Origin: Stentor coeruleus
Taxonomy: Eukaryota > Ciliophora > Heterotrichea > Heterotrichida > Stentoridae
Direction of reading: 5' to 3'
Length of the DNA: 64,000 nucleotides
Assembly: GCA_001970955.1 (NCBI GenBank)
Contig: MPUH01000118.1
Span: 37,486 to 101,485 of the forward strand
Numbering within the stretch: the stretch's first letter is position 1; every line of letters begins with the position of its first letter. Positions 40,100 through 50,560 of this stretch are shown here, in pieces. The notes below the pieces were generated by a model. That model saw only the letters and a list, made by a program, of their open reading frames with translations, searched no databases and had not been told where the DNA came from. The position numbers and the translations under genes were made by a program.

Positions 40100-43000
40100 C
40101 TATTTATTGGCCTCTAATTTTTTTAATATGAGATCTTGTTTTTGATTAATTTTATCAAGATACTCCATCAAATCACTCTTCATATTATCAACCATACCAC
40201 TCATAGCATTAAATCTCCCTTCCCAACTTCCTTGTCCTGATCCAACAACAAGTCTGCACATCTGGAAATATGATGGAGAATTTAAATCTCTTTTCCAAAA
40301 CATCAAAGTTTCTAATTCCGATACAAATTCTGCCATTTCCATACAGTCAATATATTCAGCTTCAGCTTGAAATGCTTCAAAACTATCAGCAAGAATTGAA
40401 ATGAGCAGATTTAATATAATAATAACATTGATAATTGTAGCAATCATAAAACAAACATATTCAAGACTAAAACTTTCTGTGTTAGTAAAATCTCCCATAC
40501 TTAATTCATAAGGGGTCTTCCAAATACTAAACATTGAATTACTAGCTTCTGAAGCTATATGAAAAAGAACTCCAAATGAAAAAGTTGAATAGAAGAAAAT
40601 AAGCAAAAATGATATTGAATCTAAACAACTTTTAATAATCAATCTGGTATAGTAACGAGTAGTATCAAAAGCTCTAAAACCAGATAAGCCTCTAAGGAAA
40701 TTCAATGCTGCCATTACCCAAGTGAGTATTATATAATAAGGGAACTCAGGGATAAAGTTTACTACTACAAGCCAGGCAAAAGTTATAATAAGTCTGAAAA
40801 TATCAATAATATTCCAAATATCATTTATATACCTAATCCCAGAAGAGTATGCTTGAATACACTCATAAGTTCCTAATAAAATATTAATCACAGTCAGGCA
40901 CATAGACAAAGCTTGGAAATAGCTTTCTTTATCATAATTTTTTTCCTTAAAAGCAATAAGCAAAGTTAAAAGTATCAAGTTTCCCCATAAAAGAAAAGTT
41001 AAGAACAAAATATAATACCACAAATTGTTCCATTTGTCCCGAATATAAGTTTTTATAAAATCAGTTCTTAAAATCCTCGAATTCCCACAGTTTTTAATAC
41101 TATTAAGCATTTCAATACTTCCAGTTGAGCCTTGAAGATGATGAATCGCAAAAGGTAATGTCCTAAATTCTATAGGGACTTCAACATCATCAGGACCTAC
41201 TAAACCACTTGGCATGACAAAATTATTTATTTCAAAACGTTTAGTTGGAGAATAAAATAAAATAGGAAGTTCACCTTTTGGTACCCCAAAACTTGCGATA
41301 TCTTTAACTTTATAAAACGCAGCTGCCAAAAAATTCTCAACATATTTTGACCTACTCTGGACTATTTTTTCAAAATCATCTCTTAAAGCATAAGAATAAC
41401 GTACAAATTTTTGAATATCAGTATCATGTAAATCTGATAGAAATGAGAAAATCACATCAGTACAATCTTGACAGTTTCTATCAATAGCATAATGCAAAGG
41501 TGAATGTAAATCTGTATCTCTTCTAATCTCAGTTCCAGCTTCAAGTGATCTACGTAAAAGTTCAGAATGTCCTCTATATGCATAAATATGAGCTAAATTC
41601 ATTCTTATTGGGCTAAACATCAAATTGCAGTTTTTCTCTGAAGGCATTCCTCCTGTTTTAATATTAGCCAAATATAAGTAACTTGATAATAAAGAGTCAA
41701 TATTTGCTAATTCTAATGATTGAACATTATCAAGATCCCAAAGTATTATATTAAAATCATAACCTCCAGTTATAGCTTTACGGTCTTTAGTAAAATTCCC
41801 ACATCGAACCGAACCAGAATGGCCTTTAAGTTCAAGTTCATGTTTTTCTTCAACCGCATTCCACATGTTGACCTTTGAATCATTAGAAACTGATAAAAAT
41901 GTTGTATTATCAAGAAATACAACAAAACGAATAAAATCAGTATGTTCAGTAAATTTAGCAATAAGACGTTTTTCATTCCAATCCCATAAATAAACTATAT
42001 TATCCCGATCGCCAATAACTAAAAATTTATTATCAGGGCTAAGGGCAATAGTATTAATCAATCCACATTTTGCTTTGATTCTACTAAACTCTGAAGTTTC
42101 AATATTTGTAACACCAACAGTACAATCAGCACTACCAGAAACTAAAGTTTTTGCATCATTCGTAAAAGCTAATGCAAATATTGTATCAGTATGACCTGAT
42201 ATTATCCTATCTAAAGTTTCAGTCCTCATATCCCACAAGTAAATTTTCATATTCTTATCCCCTGTCGCCATAAGATTCTCATCAAAACTTAAAGCTAAAC
42301 AATACACAACATCTTTATGCCCTTCAAGGTTTTTAATAACAGTTTTTGTATTAAAGTCCCATAAAAGAACTTGTTTATCATCTGAAACACTTATAAGCTT
42401 ATTCATATTGTATGTTAGATATAAATCATTAACAGAACCTGTATGATCTGTTAAAGTATATTCATTTATACCAGTTTGCATATTCCAGATTTTTATTGTT
42501 TTATCTTCAGAACCTGAAATAATCCACTGATTATCTTGACTTATTATAATACTTACTATAGTCCCTGTATGACCTTTTAGAATCTTATTTCTTGCTGGGA
42601 AGCCAAGTTTCCAACTACGCATTAGTCCATCTGATGCACAAGCTAGAAGGTATTGATTATCTTGAGATAGACAAATAGCATTAACAAATCCTTCATTACC
42701 TTCAATTTTATATTCTTCAATTTGATCAGAAATGTTGAATATTCTCATTGTTTTGTCTGGTGAAGCTGAGATAAAAAATTTATCATCTGATGTGACTATG
42801 ACATTACGTACCCAATGACGATGACTTGTAAAAGTGCAATGAACGGATTTATCGTTGTAGTTCCACACTTTTATTATATTGTTTCTAGTACCAAAAATCA
42901 AGTATTTCTTATTATGAGTAACTGCAAGGCATTGAATAGGTCCAGCATTAGACTCAAATGTATCAATACAGCATTTATCATCAAAATTAAAGAATCTAAT

Positions 43001-43588
43001 ATTACATCCAAAGTCTCCTATTACAATATCTTTAAGATCATCAGTAATCCAAACTCCAAAAATAGTATTTCCATTACAGCTAATTTCCCCTTCATAACTC
43101 CTTGATGACATTTTCCAAATTTTTGCAATCCCACCTGCATCTCCAGTTATTAAATATTCTTTATTCGTACTAAGTTGCATAGCATAAATAGCTGAATTAT
43201 GAGTTCCAAGTGTTGTAATTTCAGTCCTATTTTGCCAATCCCAAAGTTTAATTGTTTTATCCCAAGATGCTGAAATCAAAACTTTATCATCTTCAACAAG
43301 TGCTAAACTATTTATAGCATCTGTATGTCCACTTAATTGACCTATTTCTTTTTGAGTTATAACCTCCCATATTCTTATAAGATTATCACAAGAACCAGAA
43401 AAAGCGTATAGGTTATTGCTTGTAATTGTACATCCCCATGCTGCATCTGTATGGCCTTTGAAAACATTATTTGAATGAGGACTCCAATGACTATATTCAC
43501 CCATGATAAGATCCATTTTTGAACGCCCAAGTTTACTAGTTGTTACGCGCTCTTGAAGAAGTGCTTTACCTAGATCAACTGAAAGCAT
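40100..43588 (-). CDS. WD40-ankyrin-TRP-like ion channel fusion
   Basis: One 1162-aa frame with ATG at 43588 and no intron. Residues about 40-640 hold fourteen WD40 repeats (for example GHTDAINSLALVEDDKVLIS, SASWDKTIKLWDW, SGSEDKTIKIWNM), exactly two seven-bladed propellers. About 665-760 contains ankyrin-like helices (AHIYAYRGHSELLRRSLEAG, SPLHYAIDRN). From about 880 come six hydrophobic segments, a pore loop PYELSMGDFTN recalling the GMGD filter of TRPV channels, and the inner helix IILNLLISILADSFE. A short coiled coil ends the protein (NQKQDLILKKLEA). It is probably a cation channel with a large cytoplasmic sensor or scaffold. Confidence 0.88.
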   Translation of the reverse strand: MLSVDLGKALLQERVTTSKLGRSKMDLIMGEYSHWSPHSNNVFKGHTDAAWGCTITSNNLYAFSGSCDNLIRIWEVITQKEIGQLSGHTDAINSLALVEDDKVLISASWDKTIKLWDWQNRTEITTLGTHNSAIYAMQLSTNKEYLITGDAGGIAKIWKMSSRSYEGEISCNGNTIFGVWITDDLKDIVIGDFGCNIRFFNFDDKCCIDTFESNAGPIQCLAVTHNKKYLIFGTRNNIIKVWNYNDKSVHCTFTSHRHWVRNVIVTSDDKFFISASPDKTMRIFNISDQIEEYKIEGNEGFVNAICLSQDNQYLLACASDGLMRSWKLGFPARNKILKGHTGTIVSIIISQDNQWIISGSEDKTIKIWNMQTGINEYTLTDHTGSVNDLYLTYNMNKLISVSDDKQVLLWDFNTKTVIKNLEGHKDVVYCLALSFDENLMATGDKNMKIYLWDMRTETLDRIISGHTDTIFALAFTNDAKTLVSGSADCTVGVTNIETSEFSRIKAKCGLINTIALSPDNKFLVIGDRDNIVYLWDWNEKRLIAKFTEHTDFIRFVVFLDNTTFLSVSNDSKVNMWNAVEEKHELELKGHSGSVRCGNFTKDRKAITGGYDFNIILWDLDNVQSLELANIDSLLSSYLYLANIKTGGMPSEKNCNLMFSPIRMNLAHIYAYRGHSELLRRSLEAGTEIRRDTDLHSPLHYAIDRNCQDCTDVIFSFLSDLHDTDIQKFVRYSYALRDDFEKIVQSRSKYVENFLAAAFYKVKDIASFGVPKGELPILFYSPTKRFEINNFVMPSGLVGPDDVEVPIEFRTLPFAIHHLQGSTGSIEMLNSIKNCGNSRILRTDFIKTYIRDKWNNLWYYILFLTFLLWGNLILLTLLIAFKEKNYDKESYFQALSMCLTVINILLGTYECIQAYSSGIRYINDIWNIIDIFRLIITFAWLVVVNFIPEFPYYIILTWVMAALNFLRGLSGFRAFDTTRYYTRLIIKSCLDSISFLLIFFYSTFSFGVLFHIASEASNSMFSIWKTPYELSMGDFTNTESFSLEYVCFMIATIINVIIILNLLISILADSFEAFQAEAEYIDCMEMAEFVSELETLMFWKRDLNSPSYFQMCRLVVGSGQGSWEGRFNAMSGMVDNMKSDLMEYLDKINQKQDLILKKLEANK

Positions 43589-44646
43589 TTTTTATTGATG
43601 GCTGGAATAAAAAGGAAAATTTGTGAGGTTAGGAGGTGGGTTGAAGGGTTTATGAGTTAGAAGAAGTAGAGGTGGGTGGTTAGGATATGCTGTGTTGATT
43701 ATAGGAAATATTGTATGAGGTTTGACTTAGAAAAAAATTTTGAGGTACTTAGATGAAATTATTAGTTGGGAATTTTAGGGTTTTTTGTGATGTTGTAGAG
43801 GTTTTAGTTTTTTTAGATGATAGGCTTGAAGGATAGTTAGGTTTTTGTGTTTTAAATAGAGATGTGGTATATGATGAGATTTTAATATTTATATGACTTG
43901 GAGATAGATGATAGATAGGGATATAGGAAGAGTTGAGATGTTTTATTTACCCTTTTAGTGTCGATATCATATTCTTGACATAGGATATGAATAAACAAAC
44001 TGAAGGTTATCACTTAAATGATACTCAAAAAAATATTTACTTTAGACTGATCTTCAAACACAAATAAATGGCAAACTTTGAAAATAAAAATAGTTCATAT
44101 ATCAGGAATGCATAGATCTAATTATATCGATGAAGGGATATTAAATTGTATGAGAGAGGTTATTTTTATTTAAAACAAAACCGATTCTTCAAGTTTATCT
44201 ATTTTGCTAAATTGATTAGAGAGATACAAAATTATAATAAAAAATAAATTTGACATAGCATTATCTACAATATTTTTTTGCTGAAGAAATTTGAGAGACC
44301 CATAATATAACATTTTCAAAACTAATGTTTAGACCAGAGAAGGTGTTAATGAAACTTTAAATACAACCACCAATTGGATATTTACAAAAAAATGTAATAA
44401 ACGAGCTTAAAAAAAGAAACTAACATATTTATAGAAGCAAATAAAATGCAAGCTCTTGCACAATAATAATAATAAGTATAAAAATAACCCTTTATATAAC
44501 CTTACATTTATGAAAAAAAAACAATTAGCCATCATAAAAATTCCCTATTATATTCTAAAATCTAGCATCAAATAATAAAATACATTAAAAAATCCTCTAA
44601 ACCTCAATCTACCGTCCAATATCACTAACATAGCATAAACTAATTA
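43589..44646. other. Intergenic, nothing recognised
   Basis: G/T-rich 5' region of the channel gene (43600-43950), then AT-rich spacer to the 3' end of kinesin B. No repeat or RNA gene seen. Confidence 0.5.
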
Positions 44647-46389
44647 TTATTTTTTCTTAATATTCCTTTGTAGTGTAGCCAAATTATTCCTACACAACGT
44701 AAGTTCATCTTTAAGTATAAGTATTTCCTCATCTTTATCACCAAGCGCTCTTTGTAAAGTCTGTATAATCCTATCCTGTTCCTCAATAATCTTAAAACAA
44801 TCTCCATGACAATCCCCAGAGTTCCTTTTTGTAACCCCATCACATCTTTCAAAAGGTTCATCACAATTAAGCATATCCTGTATCCTATCAATATTTTCCG
44901 TAAGCAAAGAATCCTTAAGTTTTATTTTTTCATATTTCGCATTTCTCGATTCAACAATTTGCCTAAATCCAATCGATGGTCTAGCAACTTCATCTCTCAT
45001 TCTATGGACATACTCAATACTTTTCCTACAACTAATCAAATCAAAATCATCAGGTTCAACATTTGACATTTTTGAAGACTTAATATCTTCTGGGTGTATA
45101 ATAAACGACCTATATCTTTCTAATTCCTTTTGTAATTGGATTTTTTCTTGTAACAAATTCTCAAGTTTCGCATCAGCTTTTTCTTTCTCTTCTTGTAATA
45201 TTATCAATTGATGTGTTACTTCTTCTGATACTTGGGTGTTAACTTCTTGTGTTAGCCTCTGTTCCATTTCTCTAAGTTTTTCTTGTAACAATTGGATTTC
45301 TTGTTGATATTTCATAATAAGTGCCTTGCTATCAATTATATGATTCCTACCAATTGTCTGTTTGATTTTCTTAGCTCTTTGGGCGAATTTCAAAGTTGAT
45401 AAAGTTTCTTCATAAGTTATAGAACAAGGGGATATATTACATATAATATTAACCTTTGAATCTCCTTCTAATGCTGGTTGAAGAAGTCTAGTAAGTTTAC
45501 TATCTCTATAAGGAATAGGTGTTTTGCTTTTAGTATCACTAAGTCGCATTATCACTGTACTTAATGTCAATAAACTCTATATAAAACCTACTCTGTTTAT
45601 ATACTTCATTTCTCTTGTCCGAGTTGTTGAAGCTGTAGATGTATGTACATTAGCACTTTCACTACCTGCCAAATCAATAAGATTTAAAGCTGCTACTGAT
45701 AAATCAATTTTCCCAAAGCTGTTTTTAGATTCAACTATAACTCGAAATCTTTATATATAATACATACTATGAGCTCTTGATGACCTTTGATTAAAGCTTG
45801 TACTTGCTATATTCTTGTGAGTCTCTCCTAATAATAATAAACTTTGAACTTGGTTTGGAGATGTGCAGACTTCTTCAGTAACTCCAACAATTTTTATACC
45901 ATTCTATATATAAAATACACGTCGATCTTCAGCTAATTGCAAATTTAAAGAGTTTGTGTTTAATAAATCATTGATAGACTCATTATAAATTTCTATATAT
46001 GAGCATCTTATTAGAAACTCTTTTTGAACTGCTTGTTGGATGTGGGAGAAAATTGCTTCGATTGCTTGAGGGACGATTCCTGGGGATTTTTTAGCTCCGT
46101 GCATTGTAAAAGTCTTTCCACTTCCGGTTTGTCCGTAACAGAAAATACACCCATTATAGCCTTCCATACATTTGTTTATAACTTGAGATGCTAGGTCGTT
46201 GAAAAGTTGAGAGGTGTGTGTTGATGGATCATAAACTCGATCAAATGGAAATTCTCTAGTTCCTTTGATTTCTTTTACTATGTTGTTATTTTTTTTTTCC
46301 CATGCGATTTCTGCGGTTGATTTCAGCTCACGTTCATTGAGAGGTCGGATTCGTACTGCAACTGTGATGTTTTCTTCTTTTTTTTCCAT
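44647..46389 (-). CDS. Kinesin motor protein, copy B (kinesin-7-like), three 15-nt introns
   Basis: ATG at 46389; introns 45904-45918, 45749-45763 and 45577-45591 give four exons and 565 aa. The motor has AVRIRPLNEREL, P-loop GQTGSGKT, NQRSSRAHS, LIDLAGSE and NRSLLTLSTVIMRLSD, then FAQRAKKIKQ and a coiled coil like copy A. It is collinear with copy A over the full length, differing mainly in the tail (for example DCHGDCFKIIEEQ here, NHVDCMRIIEEQ in A). Introns occupy the same codon positions, so the duplication is younger than the introns. Orientation is opposite to copy A. Confidence 0.9.
45577..45591 (-). other. 15-nt intron 3 of kinesin B
   Basis: GTAGGTTTTATATAG on the minus strand, at the same place as intron 3 of kinesin A (NR|SLLTL). 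Confidence 0.92.
45749..45763 (-). other. 15-nt intron 2 of kinesin B
   Basis: GTATTATATATAAAG on the minus strand, same place as intron 2 of kinesin A. It ends AAAG where the others end in TAG. Confidence 0.88.
45904..45918 (-). other. 15-nt intron 1 of kinesin B
   Basis: GTATTTTATATATAG on the minus strand, same place as intron 1 of kinesin A (LAED..|NGIKI). Confidence 0.92.
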
Positions 46390-46890
46390 TATTAGTAGGA
46401 TAGAAAAAATGATATTAGAGTAGATGATTAGATATTTTGATTGAGAGTTTTGGTTTGAGGAAGATTTTTGAATGATGGAGGGTGCATTGAAGTTTAGGGG
46501 TTTATGATTATAAAGATGTGGGAAATTTAGTTGATTTAGAAAATTTTTAAGGAGAAAAAGATAAGCATTTTGATGGTTGATGAAGTTTAAATGGATTATT
46601 TAGTTTTTTCATATAGCGGAATAAGTGAAAGATTATTTTTTATGATATTGAAACTCCTTAATATCACATTATTCTAACATAATATCCATTTAAATCAATC
46701 CTAGTGTTAGAACTTTCTTATAAATTTAAACCATTTTTGCAATAAAACTTATCTTCTACATCTAAATATCATCACCATTATACCAATCACAATTTCTGCA
46801 TTATCCCAAATCCTAATTCTAATCAAAACCCAACCTCACAGCATTTCCTATAAAAAAACTTAACTTCTAAATTTTATCTTCATATTATTA
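46390..46890. other. Intergenic, nothing recognised
   Basis: 5' region of kinesin B (G/T-rich) and 3' flank of the DDX56-like gene. The start region CCTACTAAT...ATGG resembles that of kinesin A; nothing else stands out. Confidence 0.4.
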
Positions 46891-47892
46891 CTAATATCTT
46901 CTAGGTTTCCTACTTCTTTTACCCATATTATAATGATGACGAATTTTCCATAGTTTCCTATTCGATGTTGGGGCTAGGTCTTGCCAAGCAATATTTTCAG
47001 GTATTTCTTCCATAAGTTCTTTTTCTTCAACATCATGAACTTCACGTTTTTGTCTTTTAGCTAATTTTTTCTCAAACTCCGCTTTATTAACTTTATGTGG
47101 CTTATGTTCCTTTTGCATACTTTCTGGCATTAAATATTCAGGGACAATACCCAAATGTCTAGGCGGTCTATGTCTTTTCTTTGCTTCAGCAAGAATTTTC
47201 TTATCCTCAGGGTTAGTTTCAAACTGACTTTTCACTTCTTTCGCTGATAGAATCGCTTTTTTCACATCATTCATCTGACAAGCTTTGATTTTTTTATCAG
47301 TCACTGTTTTTAATATATCCTCACATCTATACCTAAATTTCTCAAATTGATCCATTTTCACTTCTAAAAGCTCAAAAGGTATCCTTCCTTGTTTTAAAAG
47401 CTTTTTACTAACATTTGTAAAAGTTTTAAACTCATTAGGGTCGATAAGGCTAAGTAAAGACAAATTCTGACTACGTTCACTAGAAATATCAGTAATCCGA
47501 CGTTTAAAAAGACGTGTATTTGATGGGAAATTGAAGTTTATTAGTACTGATATTGCAGCTTTATAGATTTTATGTCTTTTTGTGTCTTTATTTTCGCTTT
47601 CTTTTTCATCAGGGTCGATGACTATTAACACATCGTTGGTTTTGACGAAGTTGGTAACAACTAAATGCCTTGTTGCTTTTGGAAGCTGGTAACTTAAGAT
47701 CAAAGTTCTTATATGAAACTCTTCAAGAAACAGTTTAAGTTTATATCCTTCATCCTTTGTGTTAGTATAAATCACAACTTTCCCTGAGATCAACCCTAGT
47801 TTGATCAGCGTGTATACAATAATAAACTTATCACTTTCTTCTTTGACTTCCAAGTAAGCATTTGAGTTGTTGCCTTCTTCGTTTTCAGCCAT
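46891..47892 (-). CDS. DDX56/Dbp9-derived protein lacking the DEAD domain (pseudohelicase)
   Basis: A 333-aa frame with ATG at 47892 that starts directly in the second RecA-like domain: EESDKFIIVYTLIKLGLISGKVVIYTNT matches the region after the DEAD domain in DDX56/Dbp9, and FEKFRYRCEDILKTVT and HLGIVPEYLMP match its C-terminal part. The first RecA domain (Q motif, motifs I, II and III) is absent and is not found upstream. Motifs V (RGID) and VI (HRAGRTAR) read KIYKAAISV and FKRRITDIS, so ATP-dependent unwinding is not expected. The basic C-terminus (GKRSRKPRRY) is kept. The open frame suggests a retained ribosome-biogenesis binding role; late decay is the alternative. Confidence 0.75.
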   Translation of the reverse strand: MAENEEGNNSNAYLEVKEESDKFIIVYTLIKLGLISGKVVIYTNTKDEGYKLKLFLEEFHIRTLILSYQLPKATRHLVVTNFVKTNDVLIVIDPDEKESENKDTKRHKIYKAAISVLINFNFPSNTRLFKRRITDISSERSQNLSLLSLIDPNEFKTFTNVSKKLLKQGRIPFELLEVKMDQFEKFRYRCEDILKTVTDKKIKACQMNDVKKAILSAKEVKSQFETNPEDKKILAEAKKRHRPPRHLGIVPEYLMPESMQKEHKPHKVNKAEFEKKLAKRQKREVHDVEEKELMEEIPENIAWQDLAPTSNRKLWKIRHHYNMGKRSRKPRRY

Positions 47893-48055
47893 TTATGCTT
47901 TTATAACCTATCATTCTTATCGTGTTACTATATAAAATCTTAGAAATTTCAAGGTAAAATGGTGAATAAATGATAATAACATTCCTCCTTTTGGGTGTTC
48001 TTGATTGGTCACAACAACCTACACCTGTCCTGTCCAAGCTGATGATTTTTAACTT

Positions 48056-48681
48056 GAACCTATATTGATTAATTATACTATAGATGCTTTTTATGATCAT
48101 TTGTGTAGTGATTCAAAAGATCCTTTACTAGCTTTGTATCAGTATTGGATAGTAAGCCAAGCTTGGCTAGGTATGAACATTCATATTTTCCCTTTGCCAT
48201 ATCATGATTTTTCTTTTGTTGTTGCACAGGCTGGAAGATATATACAACAAACTTATCCTATAAAGTTCATGAGTTTTGTTGTTTATATGTTTAATTATCA
48301 ATATCATTCTAAACAACTCGGCATCTTGGGACTTTCCAACTGTTCAAAGTAAGGTGGCTGGGCTTACAAATCAAGTAACAGGTGTAGCTTATAACTACTT
48401 TAATGCAAAATATGATTTTAATTAGGGTTTTTATGTATAAAAATGTAGGAAAATGTATTTTTTGCTTGGTATTTAAATGCTAGTTAATGAAATCCTTAAT
48501 ACACTTTGATGATGATAATACTAATATAAGCTCAAGATACTCTTACAAATACTCATCATCAAGAACAATGACTGAGACTCCTCTTTATATTATAAATGAC
48601 GTCTGGGTGCCTGAAGTTGCTGAATATACAACTTATACTCAGTGGGTGAACTTTTTTTTCAGGATTAAACTAGTCCATTAG
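48056..48681 (+). pseudogene. DsbA/thioredoxin-like oxidoreductase, broken
   Basis: Frame 1 (to about 48315) reads IDAFYDHLCSDSKDP...FPLPYHDFSFVVAQAGRYI. A different frame continues NNSASWDFPTVQSKVAGLTN and stops at TAG near 48422. A third piece (48487-48660) reads YSYKYSSSRTMTETPLYIIND and EYTTYTQWVNFF. Together these match thioredoxin-fold DsbA-like proteins of plants and protists (pattern D-x-F-x-D-x-x-C-P-D-S, GTPTFFVNG, W-x-x-F). The usual C-P-D-S is here C-S-D-S. No start codon precedes the first block (an in-frame TAA is just upstream), a frameshift occurs near 48320, and extra sequence separates the last block. Confidence 0.65.
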
Positions 48682-48895
48682 TATCTATCATCTAAAAAAG
48701 CTTATGAAATCTTTATATTTAACATATTTCTTATATACAACATTTTTAAACACTATTTTGATATACAACTTATACTCAGTGGGTGAACTTTTTTTCAGGA
48801 TTAAACTAGTCCATTAGTATCTATCATCTAAAAAGCTTATGAAATCTTTATATTTAACATATTTCTTATATACAACATTTTTAAACACTATTTTG
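48624..48895. repeat. 137-nt tandem direct duplication
   Basis: 48624-48760 and 48761-48895 are near-identical, starting ATATACAACTTATACTCAGT, differing mainly in T and A run lengths. The first copy covers the end of the DsbA-like pseudogene. No N separates them, so this may be real or a gapless misjoin. Confidence 0.85.
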
Positions 48896-49825
48896 TATTA
48901 AACTTCAATGTCTTGGAGTCTCAGCATGTAGTTTTAGAACCAGCCTTTTCTATTATATAAATTGGGCTTTTGAACAAAATAACTAAAAAAGTATTTTCCT
49001 AACAATAAAGAAACTAACACTCCACACTTGAGCATCGCGCTGAAAAAATGATAAAAAAACTTATAAATATTTTCTTGCTTTAGATAATGCAAAACATTTT
49101 GAATTGTATTAGGGAGGGAAAGAATCTTATTGTATTAATTTAAATATAATTATGCTTAGGAATCTATACGAGGTTCACAACAGATATTCCTTTTAAAAAT
49201 AATATTCTAAATCTATTGAAAAAAAATAATTTTTTATTTTGTAATCCCATCTCTTGATGCAGTAAGAAATATATTCTTTAGCTATATCATCAACGCAAGA
49301 TCCAAAATTGTATCAGTATCTGATATTTTTCTATGATTAAATAACTCCGTATAATCTTTTCTTTTCAAAGATTTATTAATCGAATAAGCAGTACTATTCT
49401 AAGACAAACAAATATTTTCTTTTATAATCCTCATACCATAACAGGATCTTTCCATAAAATCCAACATAAAAAAGATTTATCCAATACCAAAACTTTTAGT
49501 TTGCTATATTTTACTTTATTTTTAATATATCCAAAACTTAAAATTCCACTTTAAATTTCAATATCCTTACCTAAGCCATCTATCATATTCATCCAATACA
49601 ATACTACTATAAACAAACCTATAATATTTACCAAAAACGCCTAGTAAAAATTATGAAATAAACCCTATCACAAACCAGTCATAAACCTTTCATAAAAATC
49701 ATCATTAAACCTAACTCTTGCCTATCCGACAAAATTCTTTATATCATGTCTTTCATCAATAAAAAGGCATATCTAATAAACCCATCTCACAAAAAAAGCC
49801 TCAATCATTCTGATATATTACCTAA
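48896..49825. other. Intergenic, nothing recognised
   Basis: AT-rich spacer up to the 3' end of DOMON copy B; no coding or structured signal beyond background. Confidence 0.45.
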
Positions 49826-50560
49826 TTAAGGGGCTGCTAAAACTATAGCTGGATCTCCTTCAGGGTCACTTATATAGAAATTCTCAGGATCAAACACTTC
49901 ACCCATAAAATAATCCTCAACCATCATACTCCACTCAAAGTTTTCAGGTTTCCTTTCAAATGGTGGGTTATTATACTCAGGAGGGTAATTAACAAATGGT
50001 CCATAAACAGTCATTTCATCATGGTTCCTATCTTCATAAAGTTCAGAAAGGACGAAATACTCAAATCCAATATCAAGCATTCCATGTTGAGCAACTTCTC
50101 CATCTTCCATAACCCCAAGAGCCCATTTAATCATATAAGGTCTTTCAAGAACTAAATCAGTATCAAACAGATCTCCAGTTACTAGTCTTCTTTGTATAGA
50201 AAAGATTGTATGAGTTGTATATTCAACTGTCAGGGTTTTAATAATATCATCTGAACCTCCAAGATAAATGTCTAATACTGGGTTTCCTTCATGATCTAAA
50301 TAGTAATCATGAAATTGTTTATCACTACGGACAAGGATGTAATAATCTGCTTCAAAACTATTCCTAGCCCATTTTACATCTTGGATGGCAAAACCAATCC
50401 AGTCATAGGGTTCAAGTGTTGTCATAGGAATCCACCATTCGAATATGATTTCATCTTCCTCTGGGAAATAGTATTTCATCTGCATACCCCTAGGAAGGTA
50501 CTCAACCATGCTGTGGGCTGATAGGGATAATAGGGCTAAGATAAATACAAACTTATTCAT
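49826..50560 (-). CDS. Secreted DOMON-like protein, copy B
   Basis: A 244-aa frame with ATG at 50560, collinear and equal in length with copy A at 23671-24405. It has a signal peptide (MNKFVFILALLSLSAHS), then YDWIGFAIQDVKWARN, ADYYILVRS, RRLVTGDLFDTDLV and MIKWALG, the blocks expected of a DOMON domain. The C-terminus (EGDPAIVLAAP) is the same type as copy A. The start-codon context AACGGTCATAATG is also conserved. It is inverted relative to copy A and lies between the DsbA relic and the CDPK pair. Confidence 0.82.
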   Translation of the reverse strand: MNKFVFILALLSLSAHSMVEYLPRGMQMKYYFPEEDEIIFEWWIPMTTLEPYDWIGFAIQDVKWARNSFEADYYILVRSDKQFHDYYLDHEGNPVLDIYLGGSDDIIKTLTVEYTTHTIFSIQRRLVTGDLFDTDLVLERPYMIKWALGVMEDGEVAQHGMLDIGFEYFVLSELYEDRNHDEMTVYGPFVNYPPEYNNPPFERKPENFEWSMMVEDYFMGEVFDPENFYISDPEGDPAIVLAAP

